Shown in pieces: positions 31,325 to 39,756 of a stretch of 57,668 bases of DNA. The stretch comes from CAYXWM01 sp964392115. Its GTDB lineage: Bacteria > Bacillota > Clostridia > Lachnospirales > WRBF01. The stretch spans positions 1-57,668 of the forward strand of contig CAYMOU010000001.1 in NCBI GenBank assembly GCA_964392115.1, written 5' to 3'. Numbering within the stretch: the stretch's first letter is position 1; each line of letters begins with the position of its first letter. A program made the translations under genes and the position numbers. The notes beneath the pieces were generated by a model. The model was given only the letters and a program-made list of their open reading frames with translations, had not been told where the DNA came from and made no database searches.

Positions 31325-32044
31325 ATGCTTAGAAGATTGTGTTTAAAAGGAACCATGAATACCAGAGAACTTGGCGGTTTTCCCGTGGGAAAATTCAATC
31401 ATACAGGGTATAAGGCTTTTTTGCGCTCTGATGATTTGTCAAAAATTACCCGTGAGGACATTGAATACCTTAAAGAATACGGCCTGACTACCGTTATTGA
31501 TCTAAGAAATACCGACGAAATAGAGCTTTCGGAAAGCTTGTTTTGCAATATGGAAGGTATAAATTATTTCAATGTGACCCTTACGGAAAATTACGATTTT
31601 GTAAGCGAGCAAAGTTTTTTCAGCTTGGATATGCCTCAAATGTACTTGGAAGTCGCTAAAAATCACAAAGGGCTAGCACGCCTTTTCAACACTATGGCCG
31701 AAAACAGTCAGGGTATTACCTTGTTTCACTGTGTTGCAGGCAAGGACAGAACAGGAGTGGTCACCTGTATCTTATTAATGCTTGCCGGCGTATCTTTGTT
31801 GGACATAATGGCGGACCACCAAGTTTCCAATACATATCTGATACCGGCTATGGATTCCATCAGAGCCCGTTATCCCGATATGCCCATGCACGTCAATCTT
31901 TCCGACCCTTTGTGGATAAAGGGTGTTTACGACTATATCGTCGATAATTTCGGCACAGCCCGCAGTTATCTGGAGCATATGAATGTTCCCGGAAAAAACA
32001 TAGATATTTTGTATAAAAAAATCACCGGAGCGGAAAACTTTTAA
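31325..32044 (+). CDS. Tyrosine-protein phosphatase (DSP-like, Y_phosphatase3 family)
   Basis: A 239-residue cytoplasmic protein with the Cys-dependent phosphatase loop HCVAGKDRTG (HCxxGxxRT) near residue 137. The N-terminal NTRELGGF...FLRSDDLSKIT segment is typical of the Y_phosphatase3 family. Substrates could be phosphotyrosine or phosphoinositides and cannot be read from sequence. No kinase gene is adjacent. ATG 31325 follows AAAGGAG. Monocistronic. Confidence 0.88.
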   Translation: MLRRLCLKGTMNTRELGGFPVGKFNHTGYKAFLRSDDLSKITREDIEYLKEYGLTTVIDLRNTDEIELSESLFCNMEGINYFNVTLTENYDFVSEQSFFSLDMPQMYLEVAKNHKGLARLFNTMAENSQGITLFHCVAGKDRTGVVTCILLMLAGVSLLDIMADHQVSNTYLIPAMDSIRARYPDMPMHVNLSDPLWIKGVYDYIVDNFGTARSYLEHMNVPGKNIDILYKKITGAENF

Positions 32045-32310
32045 AGGATTTTCCGTTTTAACGGCGAATTTTATATGTATACTCAAATATTACTTGGTAT
32101 TTGGGTATAAAAAGAATTATGTTGCAATAAGTGGGCAATATGGTATAATATTACTCCGGTATAAAAATCCATACATTCACAAATGAGACACAAATGCCGG
32201 AATATACGCTTTCGTTCTTGCGTGGGACGAAATGCAATCCACCGAATACCCAAATTAAGCGGTAACAAATATTTGAGTATAGGTGAAAAAAACCGGAAAG
32301 GGGTTTTAGC

Positions 32311-32850
32311 ATGAAATTTACATTCACAGGAAGGAATATTTCTCTGACCGAATCCCTAAAAGATAAGGCTTCCGCCAAATTGGGCAGACTTGCAAAATTA
32401 TTGCCGGAAAACGCAGAAATTACAGTGGCTTTCAGCGTTGTTAAGCAGGACCAAACCGTAGAGGTCACCATTCCTCTTAACAAACGTATTTTGCGTGCTG
32501 AAGTAACCACTGAAGATATGTATGCATCCATAGACGAAATAGTGGACAAGTTGGAAAAACAAATGGTTAAGTACAAAAGCCGTTTGCGCAACAAGTCCAA
32601 AAAGGATGTAAAATTCCAAAACGAGTTGTCTCAGTTTTTGGACAATGTGGAGGAAACCGATTCCCAATACCCGGTAATTGAAAAAACCAAACGCTTTGCG
32701 CTTAAACCCATGGACGCCGAAGAAGCGGTTATGGAACTGGAGCTTTTGGGTCATTCTTTCTATGTTTTTCTTAACAGCACTACAGAAGAAGTTAACGTTG
32801 TTTACAAGCGTAAAGACGGCACGTTTGGACATATAGAACCGGAGTTTTAG
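32311..32850 (+). CDS. hpf: Ribosome hibernation-promoting factor, long form
   Basis: Binds the 30S subunit and promotes 100S dimers in stationary phase. The 179 residues split into an N-terminal S30AE domain (about 1-100, KFTFTGRNISLTESLKDKASAKLGRL) and the C-terminal dimerisation domain of long HPF (about 125-179, KRFALKPMDAEEAVMELELLGHSFYVFLN). The next gene, rdgB, starts one base after the stop, so the two are probably co-transcribed. Confidence 0.95.
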   Translation: MKFTFTGRNISLTESLKDKASAKLGRLAKLLPENAEITVAFSVVKQDQTVEVTIPLNKRILRAEVTTEDMYASIDEIVDKLEKQMVKYKSRLRNKSKKDVKFQNELSQFLDNVEETDSQYPVIEKTKRFALKPMDAEEAVMELELLGHSFYVFLNSTTEEVNVVYKRKDGTFGHIEPEF

Positions 32851-32851
32851 A

Positions 32852-33439
32852 ATGGAATTGTTGTTTGCCACAAAGAATCAAAATAAATTGCAGGAAATAC
32901 GAGAAGTCCTTGAGGGATTTACCGTGGTTTCCATGCGTGATAAAAATATAGACATAGATGTTACGGAAGACGGCTTAACCTACGAAGAAAATGCCTTAAA
33001 AAAAGCCCGTGCCATTATGGAAATAACCGGCCTGACCACACTTTCGGATGATTCCGGCTTGGAAATAGAATTTCTTGATAACCGCCCCGGGGTTCATTCT
33101 GCAAGGTTTCTGGGTGAGGATACCGCATATGATATAAAAAATAATCATATACTGGAGCTTTTAAAGGACGTTCCAAACAACCAACGAAAAGCACGCTTTG
33201 TTTGCTCCATAGCGGCAGTATTTCCCGATAACAGCTCTCTGGTTGCAACCTGTGCTTTGGAAGGCTATATTGCTCATACAATCAGCGGCGAAAACGGCTT
33301 CGGTTATGACCCCATTTTCTTTGTACCCGAATTTGGCATGACCACAGCAGAAATGCCGAGAGATTTGAAGAACCGTATCAGCCACAGAGGTAAGGCACTG
33401 CGTAAAATGAAAGAGATGTTAAGCGGTTACAGCATTTAG
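32852..33439 (+). CDS. rdgB: XTP/dITP diphosphatase (RdgB/HAM1 family)
   Basis: Hydrolyses non-canonical purine nucleoside triphosphates to keep them out of DNA and RNA. The 195-residue product has FATKNQNKLQEIREVL at the N-terminus, TYEENALKKARA, SDDSGLEIEFL, GENGFGYDPIFFVPE and SHRGKALRKM, all family hallmarks. Ribosome binding site GGAG lies inside the end of hpf. A family B palindrome follows and then a phosphoesterase gene. Confidence 0.95.
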   Translation: MELLFATKNQNKLQEIREVLEGFTVVSMRDKNIDIDVTEDGLTYEENALKKARAIMEITGLTTLSDDSGLEIEFLDNRPGVHSARFLGEDTAYDIKNNHILELLKDVPNNQRKARFVCSIAAVFPDNSSLVATCALEGYIAHTISGENGFGYDPIFFVPEFGMTTAEMPRDLKNRISHRGKALRKMKEMLSGYSI

Positions 33440-33490
33440 GTGCTAAAAGTTCGAAATTTTTAGTTAGTTAAGAAAATATTTGAAACAAGT

Positions 33491-33529
33491 TTGAGGGAGA
33501 CTTTTTGCCAAAAAAGTTTCCCTCTTGAA
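33491..33529. repeat. Palindromic repeat, family B
   Basis: TTGAGGGAGACTTTTT / AAAAAGTTTCCCTC with a GCCA loop, between rdgB and the phosphoesterase gene. Confidence 0.75.
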
Positions 33530-33559
33530 ATTGTTCTTCCTATACTTGGGAGGTATTAA

Positions 33560-34042
33560 TTGAAACTTCTTGTACTTAGCGATTCACACGGAAAAACCGG
33601 ATTGATTTACAGGCTTCTGGAATCCTTGCATACTGAACTGGATTATGTGATACATCTGGGAGATTGTTTTACGGATATTGACTGCTACACCACGGTATTT
33701 ACAGATATAAACTTTGTTATGGTTACCGGCAATTGCGACTATTGTTGCAAGGAAATTCCTTACCGAATAATTACCGTGGAAGGTGTAAAAATATTCATAA
33801 CTCACGGCCACCATTACAGAGTAAAATCCGGCTTATACACACTTCTTAACGCCGCCAAGGAAAACAACGCCGATTTGTGCCTTTTTGGCCATACACACCG
33901 TCCCGAAACAGACACCATATCCGACGTTCTGTTTATAAACCCCGGCAGTTTGTCCCTTCCCAGAGACGGTTCCAAGGCGGGTTACGCTTTAATCCATATT
34001 GAATCCGGAAAAATAATACCAAAATTTATAACTTTAGATTGA
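33560..34042 (+). CDS. YfcE/MJ0936-family metallophosphoesterase
   Basis: A 160-residue calcineurin-like phosphodiesterase. Metal-binding motifs are complete: SDSHG (residues 7-11), HLGDCFTD, TGNCD, THGHHYRV and FGHTHRPE. The start is TTG 33560, 6 nt after GGGAGG. RdgB and this gene are neighbours in many Firmicutes, which supports a shared transcription unit. The physiological substrate is not known. Confidence 0.92.
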   Translation: MKLLVLSDSHGKTGLIYRLLESLHTELDYVIHLGDCFTDIDCYTTVFTDINFVMVTGNCDYCCKEIPYRIITVEGVKIFITHGHHYRVKSGLYTLLNAAKENNADLCLFGHTHRPETDTISDVLFINPGSLSLPRDGSKAGYALIHIESGKIIPKFITLD

Positions 34043-34183
34043 CTTTTGGACGTTTGTCCGGCTTAATATAAAAAGGTAATACAGCAATCCCGCTGCACAA
34101 AACATGCAAAGGCTCGTGCCGGAGCATGATAGGGAACAACAGAAAGGAGAAGTTACCTTATTTTTCAGGTAACCGGATGTATA

Positions 34184-34687
34184 ATGAATACACAAAACGT
34201 TGTAATGCTTGACAACACAGTAATCCTTGATGCAAACGGCTTTATTTCTTTGAATGCCGCACCAAGCCCCATTGCCGAAACCGGCAACGACCCTACCGTT
34301 ATTAACGGAAACCAAAATGCACAGGCTAACCAAACCGCAACACAACAACCTGTTGCAGAGCAACAACCACAGGAACAAGGATTTAACTTCTGGAACATTA
34401 TTATAATGTATGCCGTTGTTATTGCTGCTGCTTATTTCTTCTGGATTCGTCCACAGAAAAAACGTGAGAAAAGCATTAAAGAAATGCAGGCGGCTATCAA
34501 AGCCGGTGATAATGTAATCACATCCAGCGGTTTCTACGGCAAAATTGTTTCCGTAGGCGAAGACTGCTTTGTAGTGGAATTCGGAACCAACAAAGGTGTA
34601 CGTGTTCCCGTAAACAAAACAGATATTTTGGCGGTTCGTGAACCTAAATTGGGTTCTTCAAAAGAAACCGAAACTTCCGCTCAATAA
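34184..34687 (+). CDS. yajC: Preprotein translocase subunit YajC
   Basis: Single-pass accessory subunit of the Sec translocon. From ATG 34184 it has 167 residues. The TM segment (about 68-86) FWNIIIMYAVVIAAAYFFWIRPQKKREK and the conserved AIKAGDNVITSSGFYGKI core are diagnostic. The roughly 65-residue Asn/Gln-rich region before the TM is long for YajC. Ribosome binding is unusual: AAGGAG (34144-34149) is 34 nt from the ATG, with a hairpin (GTTACC / GGTAAC) between. An in-frame ATT at 34160 lies 10 nt from that site. No secD/secF follows. A terminator ends the unit. Confidence 0.88.
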   Translation: MNTQNVVMLDNTVILDANGFISLNAAPSPIAETGNDPTVINGNQNAQANQTATQQPVAEQQPQEQGFNFWNIIIMYAVVIAAAYFFWIRPQKKREKSIKEMQAAIKAGDNVITSSGFYGKIVSVGEDCFVVEFGTNKGVRVPVNKTDILAVREPKLGSSKETETSAQ

Positions 34688-34693
34688 TTACCG

Positions 34694-34728
34694 AAACAAC
34701 TTTGATTATTTCAAGGTTGTTTTTTTAT
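34694..34728 (+). terminator. Rho-independent terminator after yajC
   Basis: ACAACTTTG / CAAGGTTGT stem followed by TTTTTTATT. Confidence 0.8.
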
Positions 34729-34780
34729 TACGACACTAAGCTTGAAACTTTGTTACGGTATATTTTATGTAAAGCTGTAG

Positions 34781-34832
34781 GGTCGGTGCTCTGCTCCGAC
34801 CGTTCTGAACGAACTATTAGCTTTATCCAAAT
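34781..34832. repeat. REP-like palindrome upstream of the ECF gene
   Basis: GGTCGG / CCGACC hairpin followed by GTTC / GAAC. It resembles GC-rich dispersed palindromes common in gut Clostridia. No ligand-binding leader is recognised. Confidence 0.4.
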
Positions 34833-34911
34833 GCGTTGCCGATAAACCTTATATGAATCATTGACCTGTGATTAATCGCAAGTTAATAGAAATAGTTAGG
34901 AGTGACTTAAT

Positions 34912-35409
34912 TTGAATAAAAGCAAAACTTTGATACTTACCTCCCTATTTTCAGGCCTGGTATTTATCTTTACAACCTATTTTTTACACATACCCATAGG
35001 GGTTAACGGCGGTTACATACATTTCGGTGATGCGTTTATTTATATTGCGGCAATTATTCTGCCTTTTCCTTATGCCTTATTCGTGGGTGCAATAGGTGCC
35101 GGATTGGCAGATTTCTTTTCCGGCAGTATGTTTTGGTTACCTGCCACCGTAATTATAAAACCCTTAATGGCTTTGTTTTTCACATCGAAATACAGCAATA
35201 TCTTTAAAAGTATCAGGAATATGTCCGCACCCATACTTTCCGGTATTTTTGGCTTGGCGATGTATTATTTATACGAAAGCTTAATTTTCGGCAACTTTGT
35301 CGCCTCATTATATGCTCTTCCCTTGGGATTGGTACAAGTTGTGGGCAGTGCTGTGGTATACTATGCATTTATAGTGTTTTTTAAGGGGAAAATACTGTAT
35401 AAGAATTAA
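34912..35409 (+). CDS. ECF-transporter S-component-like membrane protein
   Basis: A 165-residue integral membrane protein with five or six hydrophobic spans. The N-terminus reads TYFLHIPIGVNGGYIHFGDAFIYIAAIILPFPYALFVGAIGAGLADFFSG. The G-x-x-H-x-G-D and AxGxxxxD patterns are those of energy-coupling-factor substrate-binding subunits. The substrate (a vitamin or precursor) is not identifiable, and no ECF ATPase is nearby. The start is TTG 34912 after TAGGAGTGA. Confidence 0.78.
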   Translation: MNKSKTLILTSLFSGLVFIFTTYFLHIPIGVNGGYIHFGDAFIYIAAIILPFPYALFVGAIGAGLADFFSGSMFWLPATVIIKPLMALFFTSKYSNIFKSIRNMSAPILSGIFGLAMYYLYESLIFGNFVASLYALPLGLVQVVGSAVVYYAFIVFFKGKILYKN

Positions 35410-35416
35410 AACTGCC

Positions 35417-35456
35417 GAGGGAAACTTCTCTTAAAATAAGAAAGTTCCCTCTTTTT
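35417..35456 (+). terminator. Family B palindrome acting as terminator of the ECF gene
   Basis: GAGGGAAACTTCTCTT / AAGAAAGTTCCCTC followed by TTTTTATTT. It belongs to the same repeat family and here has the form of a complete intrinsic terminator. Confidence 0.75.
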
Positions 35457-35654
35457 ATTTATATCAAATTATTTGTAAACTTTCGGCAGATTTGCACGTT
35501 TTGGGTGCATAAATTGACCCGGGTTATTTCAAAATACTTATTATGCAAAACTTGTAAACTCATAAAACCTGAGTAATTGCCAAATACAGTATATAAAGTT
35601 GCCGGTATTAGGGTAGTTTTATTTTAAACAGGGGTTTTGTAAAGATAAATTTTC

Positions 35655-35683
35655 TTGAACGCAACTGACTTTAATCGTATAAT
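35655..35683 (+). promoter_or_regulatory. Promoter of the HAD phosphatase gene
   Basis: TTGAAC (35655-35660), 17-bp spacer, TATAAT (35678-35683). Confidence 0.65.
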
Positions 35684-35740
35684 TTAAAAATCCAAACCGG
35701 CTGTGACCCGGCTTAGAGTATTTATATAAGGAGAAAAACA

Positions 35741-36559
35741 ATGCCTATAAAAGCAGTGATAACTGACCTTGACGGAACATTGCTGCGTTCCGACGACAGT
35801 ATTTCCGACGTAACTATAGAAGCCTTTAAAAGAATACAAGCACAAGGGATAATGACGATTATAGCCACCGGAAGGCCTCTTTGCGAATCGGGAAATGCAA
35901 TTGAAAAAATAAACGCAAGGCCGTATTTTATAGGAATGAACGGATGCCAGACCATAAATTTGGAAACAAAAGAGGAGCTTTTCAGTAAAAGAATTCCTGC
36001 CGGCTTAATCTGTGAAGCGGCAGATATTTTGGACAAAGCAGGGGTTTTTTACGAGTCATATACAAGCAACAAGGTAATGTGCAATCAAGTATCCATATCA
36101 AAGATGGACGAAACCGGTCTTTCGGACGAATACATTAAACAATTTAAAGGCCACCTTACAGTGGTGGATGATGTTAGGGAATTTAAAAACGAGATAATTA
36201 AATTCTTCATCGCTTGTTCCAATACAGATAAACTTGCAGAATTAAAAAAATTGCTCTCAGCACTGGAAAATGTGACCGTGTTGAGTTCAAAAGATAATTT
36301 CATAGAAATAGTACCCGAAGGTTGTAACAAGGCTGTAGGCTTGAAAATATTGTGCGATAAACTGTATATAGACCCTCAGGACTTACTCTGTATAGGTGAC
36401 AGTGAAAACGACATTGAAATGCTGGAATTTTGCGGAGTGGGCATTGCGGTTGAAAATGCATTTGACGAGGTAAAAAGCGTAAGTAAGTATACGGTCTGCT
36501 CCAATGATGAGGATGGAGTCGCTGTGGCTTTAAATGAAATTCTTCCTAAATATCTATAA
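35741..36559 (+). CDS. Cof-type HAD-superfamily hydrolase (subclass IIB)
   Basis: A 272-residue sugar-phosphate-phosphatase-like enzyme. HAD motif I is DLDGTLL (nucleophile Asp near residue 10), motif II lies in IATGRP, Lys is in the cap-to-core return, and motif III/IV is GDSENDIEML. The C2B cap domain is intact. Cof-like proteins dephosphorylate a range of small metabolites including FMN and sugar phosphates; the substrate is not assigned. Own promoter and no operon partners. Confidence 0.92.
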   Translation: MPIKAVITDLDGTLLRSDDSISDVTIEAFKRIQAQGIMTIIATGRPLCESGNAIEKINARPYFIGMNGCQTINLETKEELFSKRIPAGLICEAADILDKAGVFYESYTSNKVMCNQVSISKMDETGLSDEYIKQFKGHLTVVDDVREFKNEIIKFFIACSNTDKLAELKKLLSALENVTVLSSKDNFIEIVPEGCNKAVGLKILCDKLYIDPQDLLCIGDSENDIEMLEFCGVGIAVENAFDEVKSVSKYTVCSNDEDGVAVALNEILPKYL

Positions 36560-37167
36560 ACCTAATTGAATTTGTTGAAACATCGTTGTATTAAGGATGA
36601 ATTCAGCGAGAACCGGAACTTATTGGCCGACGAAATTTCCTTTGGACAAGTCTCTTATAAAAATTCATTAATCCATATAATTATTTTGTTGTAATAATTT
36701 TTCTCTATTATTAATAAAAATTTAATATTTATTAAAATTATTAATACGAACAGGTAATATAACTGTTAAGTTGCGTCATATTATGTCGAATATAATTTGT
36801 CGATGTATTCTCTTTCGGTACAAATCATTTGGAGTTTTTGCCTGTAAAGAAGGACAATTGCTCAAACACTGTAGTTTTTAACAAGAATTTTTATTGAAAA
36901 TACCGCCTGAAACTGTAATAATACTTATATCCCGGGTAAATGATAAATCACTTCATAATTCTGTAATATTATATTGACAAAACATGCCGGTTATTGTATA
37001 ATAAAACCGTAAAAGTTTATTAACACTTTCTTATGGGTTTTTTAGCCTTTGAGACTTGCTTCCCGGGGAAGGTTTTGAAATCTTTCGTTTGGAATTATTC
37101 TCAACTTAACTTATGACAAAACGAGTTTAAAGACTTTTGTTTTTAATACAATTTTCGGAGGTATACA
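36560..37167. other. Long intergenic region with Spo0A-box-like motifs
   Basis: 608 bp without a gene. Two 0A-box-like motifs lie close together: TGTCGAA at 36784-36790 and TTTGTCGAT at 36797-36804. A perfect-spacing promoter is at 36974-37002. A short CTTCCC/GGGAAG palindrome lies near 37060 in the leader. Confidence 0.5.
36974..37002 (+). promoter_or_regulatory. Consensus sigma-A promoter of the SH3/NlpC-P60 gene
   Basis: TTGACA (36974-36979), 17-bp spacer, TATAAT (36997-37002), about 165 bp before the start codon, implying a long 5' leader. Confidence 0.8.
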
Positions 37168-38295
37168 ATGAAGCTTGGAAACATATTTCGCCATACCGTT
37201 ACAGCAATAGTAATGCTGGGCACAATGTCCGGAACGGTTTTTGCCGATACAAAAGCCGTAATCAATGACGATTATGTTAACGTACGTAAGGGTCCGTCCA
37301 TAGATTATGATGTCTTGACCCAGCTTAACAAGGGTCAAGAATTGACTGTAAAAAAACTGGATACCGATTTTTTTGAGGTATCTTACGGAGAAGTTAATTC
37401 TGCCTATGTTTATGGGGAATTTTTGGATATTTTATCCGCAGAAGCTGTTGTTAACGACAATAAAGTTAACTTGAGAAACTCTCCTTCAACTTCTGCCGGT
37501 ATTATTACCAAACTGGACAAAGGCGAAAAAATCAACGTCACCGCTCGTAAAGGCGAATGGTATACTGTACGTTACAATAACGGCGACGCTTATATTCATG
37601 CAGATTTTATTGACGGCGACTTGCTCAAGCACGTAAAATCATTTGACGAAGGCGTTACAACAGTGGTAATGACAGGCCAAACTACGTCTGCTCCCGAGGT
37701 TACATATGCTGTTGTTAATTCCAAAGACGGTTTGAAGCTTCGTCCCGATGCAAGCACTTCTTCCAAAGAAATTACCGTGTTGTCTTACGGCACCGTTTTG
37801 GATGTGATACAAAAAAACGGAGATTGGATTAATGTGTCTTACGGAAACAACAAAGGCTTTGTTTCATCGGAATTTGTTGATGTAAAAGTTGGTCAAAAGC
37901 CCACCGGCAACGCTTCAAAGGGTCAAGAAATTGTTAATTACGCAAAACAATTTATCGGAACTCCTTATGTTTACGGCGGAACCAGCCTTACCAAAGGCGT
38001 TGACTGCTCCGGGTTCACTTATGCACTCTTTTCCAACTTTGGTATTAAATTAAACAGAACATCCAGAGATCAATATAACAACGGAACCCGTGTAGATAAG
38101 GCAAATTTACAACCCGGCGATTTGGTATTCTTTAACACCGGAAAAAATTCTGCTATCTCTCACGTTGGTATGTATATAGGCGGTAATCAATTTATACATT
38201 CCGCTAGCCCCGGTAGAAAAGGCATTTCAATTGCCAGTCTTGGCACTGACTATAATTCCCGAAACTACGTTGGAGCAACAAGGGTTATTAAATAA
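37168..38295 (+). CDS. Secreted cell-wall endopeptidase: three SH3b domains plus NlpC/P60
   Basis: Peptidoglycan peptide hydrolase of 375 residues. The signal peptide (about 1-27) ends at VFA. Three bacterial SH3 repeats follow (about 28-92, 93-150, 170-235), marked by VNVRKGPSIDYDVL, VNLRNSPSTSAGII and LKLRPDASTSSKEI. The NlpC/P60 domain (about 250-375) has catalytic Cys in KGVDCSGFTYALF and His in SHVGMYIGGNQFIHSAS. It ends at a terminator. Probably involved in cell separation, remodelling or spore-related wall turnover; the role is inferred. Confidence 0.94.
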   Translation: MKLGNIFRHTVTAIVMLGTMSGTVFADTKAVINDDYVNVRKGPSIDYDVLTQLNKGQELTVKKLDTDFFEVSYGEVNSAYVYGEFLDILSAEAVVNDNKVNLRNSPSTSAGIITKLDKGEKINVTARKGEWYTVRYNNGDAYIHADFIDGDLLKHVKSFDEGVTTVVMTGQTTSAPEVTYAVVNSKDGLKLRPDASTSSKEITVLSYGTVLDVIQKNGDWINVSYGNNKGFVSSEFVDVKVGQKPTGNASKGQEIVNYAKQFIGTPYVYGGTSLTKGVDCSGFTYALFSNFGIKLNRTSRDQYNNGTRVDKANLQPGDLVFFNTGKNSAISHVGMYIGGNQFIHSASPGRKGISIASLGTDYNSRNYVGATRVIK

Positions 38296-38309
38296 TTTTG
38301 ATTATATGT

Positions 38310-38350
38310 AAACACAGAACAGGTCGGTTATTCCGAACCTGTTTTTTTAT
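38310..38350 (+). terminator. Rho-independent terminator after the NlpC/P60 gene
   Basis: ACAGGT-CGG / CCG-AACCTGT stem followed by TTTTTTATT. Confidence 0.8.
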
Positions 38351-38365
38351 TCCCACGGGTAATTG

Positions 38366-38467
38366 ATGCTAATTCGATTTAAACCGGTAGATAAAAATTT
38401 TCAATTTTGACAAAGATTCAAGGATACATTGCAAATTTTTATCCTGCATTAAATATGGAATTAGTAT
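38366..38467. repeat. MITE-like palindromic element, family A, copy 4
   Basis: 102 bp. The right terminus ATATGGAATTAGTAT matches the family exactly; the left terminus ATGCTAATTCGATTT has drifted. It lies between the convergent NlpC/P60 and spo0A genes. Confidence 0.8.
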
Positions 38468-38474
38468 GAAATAC

Positions 38475-38497
38475 AAAAAACCCCACCGGCGGCAGGG
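38475..38497 (-). terminator. Terminator after spo0A
   Basis: Read on the minus strand: CCCTGCCGCCGGTGGGG followed by TTTTTTGT. Confidence 0.7.
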
Positions 38498-38510
38498 TAT
38501 GGGAAATTAC

Positions 38511-39296
38511 TTAGAATGATTGGGTTTTGGAGTAAGTATCGGTAATCGAATTGATGGCAGCATTGATAAAGGCTCCGTTTGTGGGCTTTTTGTTTTCCAG
38601 CGACCTGTAGCCGATTATCTCGTTGAATTTCTTGGAATATCCTTTAGTCCAAGATGAGGTTATGGCGTGCCTGATGGCTCGCTCTACACAACCGCAGTCT
38701 GTACCGAAATGTTTTGCTATTTCGGGGTAGACTATTTTTGTAAGTCCGTCCATTGCCTTCTTATCCTTATAGCACATTAAAATAGCATTTTTAAGATAAG
38801 AATAACCCTTTAAATTGCCCGGGATGCCAAGTTTGTAGAGCATATCATCCACAAAGGCATTAATGTCAAATCTGTTGAAATTATAGCAGCTTATATTGTT
38901 TTCTCTGTATTCACAAATATGTATCAACCGTTTAACCAACATATTCATCTCAAATGGTTTGAGAATAAAATAGTCTGCACCAAGCAGCATAGCTTCTTGG
39001 GTTACTTCTTCTTTGCTGACAGAACTTAGCACTACGCAGGCAGGGCGCTTGGTTACGCCGGAGTTGCTTAATTCCAACAGTACTTCCATACCGTCCTTTA
39101 TGGGCAGAATAATATCCAAAAGCACAACATCAGGCTGATAGTGGTAAATGGCATTTAAGCCATCCAAACCGTTATGAACCACGGAGACTATCTCAAACCT
39201 ATCGGTTTTCTCCAGGTTTGAGACAAGTAGGCTGCACATTTCCTTATTATCCTCAATTATTAATAATGTATATTTTTCCGGGTTTATATAGTCCAC
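38511..39296 (-). CDS. spo0A: Sporulation master regulator Spo0A
   Basis: Response regulator that commits the cell to sporulation when phosphorylated. Receiver (about 8-125): acidic Glu15-Asp16, phospho-acceptor Asp61 in VVLLDIILP, Lys113 in ILKPFE. The C-terminal sigma/DNA-binding domain (about 150-255) carries the diagnostic LGIPGNLKGYSYLKNAI, YPEIAKHFGT and VERAIRHAITSSW helices, then KPTNGAFINA. The interdomain linker is short and the C-terminal tail slightly long. The first in-frame start, GTG 39296, overlaps the AAGGTGG ribosome binding site; an in-frame ATA at 39287 has correct spacing. A perfect 0A box lies 50 bp upstream, so autoregulation is likely. Confidence 0.96.
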   Translation of the reverse strand: MDYINPEKYTLLIIEDNKEMCSLLVSNLEKTDRFEIVSVVHNGLDGLNAIYHYQPDVVLLDIILPIKDGMEVLLELSNSGVTKRPACVVLSSVSKEEVTQEAMLLGADYFILKPFEMNMLVKRLIHICEYRENNISCYNFNRFDINAFVDDMLYKLGIPGNLKGYSYLKNAILMCYKDKKAMDGLTKIVYPEIAKHFGTDCGCVERAIRHAITSSWTKGYSKKFNEIIGYRSLENKKPTNGAFINAAINSITDTYSKTQSF

Positions 39297-39345
39297 CTTC
39301 TAACTAAAGCAATTTTCGCCCCTAAGGCTATAAAAAAATAACATT

Positions 39346-39354
39346 TTTCGACAA
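39346..39354 (-). promoter_or_regulatory. Perfect 0A box upstream of spo0A
   Basis: TTGTCGAAA on the minus strand, identical to the Spo0A-binding consensus (TGTCGAA core), about 50 bp before the spo0A start. Supports direct autoregulation. Confidence 0.75.
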
Positions 39355-39646
39355 CTATATCAATAGCCCTAACGCAATCGTAGCAAAATAATGTATATTT
39401 GACATTTTGTAACCGGATTAATCTACAAAAAGTACAGGTTTGTTTAAAAATCCGTAATATCTTATGGTCTGACCATTGGGTTTTTTTTCAAAAAATTTCA
39501 CAGAAAAACGTATGTTTTAGGGCTATTACGCTTCAAAAACCGGTTTGTTTTACTTGCCGTAAAGTTAATAAATTGTAACATTTGTTTTGTCTAAACGTAC
39601 ACAAATCTATTATATTAACTTTCACATTGCTGAATTTTTCACCCAT

Positions 39647-39677
39647 AAAAAAAGAACCCCAATCGTTCCGGGATTCT
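39647..39677 (-). terminator. Terminator after the antiporter gene
   Basis: On the minus strand: AGAATCCC / GGGGTTCT stem followed by TTTTTTT. Confidence 0.75.
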
Positions 39678-39756
39678 GTAATGTGAATTCTCTCATAGTT
39701 ACTTCTTTCCGCCAACTTGAACTAATCAGTTATCCGGCGAATAAATACAAACAATA

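Larger units (their letters stand above)
39297..39756. other. Intergenic region between spo0A and the antiporter gene
   Basis: 460 bp. It holds the 0A box and the minus-strand terminator of the antiporter (39647-39677). A 60-codon open frame crossing it on the minus strand contains the terminator and is not considered a gene. Confidence 0.5.

Noticed and set aside
34781..34832. Possible riboswitch upstream of the ECF S component
   Set aside because: Only a GC-rich hairpin resembling dispersed REP-like repeats is seen; no TPP, FMN, cobalamin or other core motif was recognised.
39533..39715. A 60-codon minus-strand open frame between spo0A and the antiporter
   Set aside because: It overlaps the antiporter's terminator and has no ribosome binding site.
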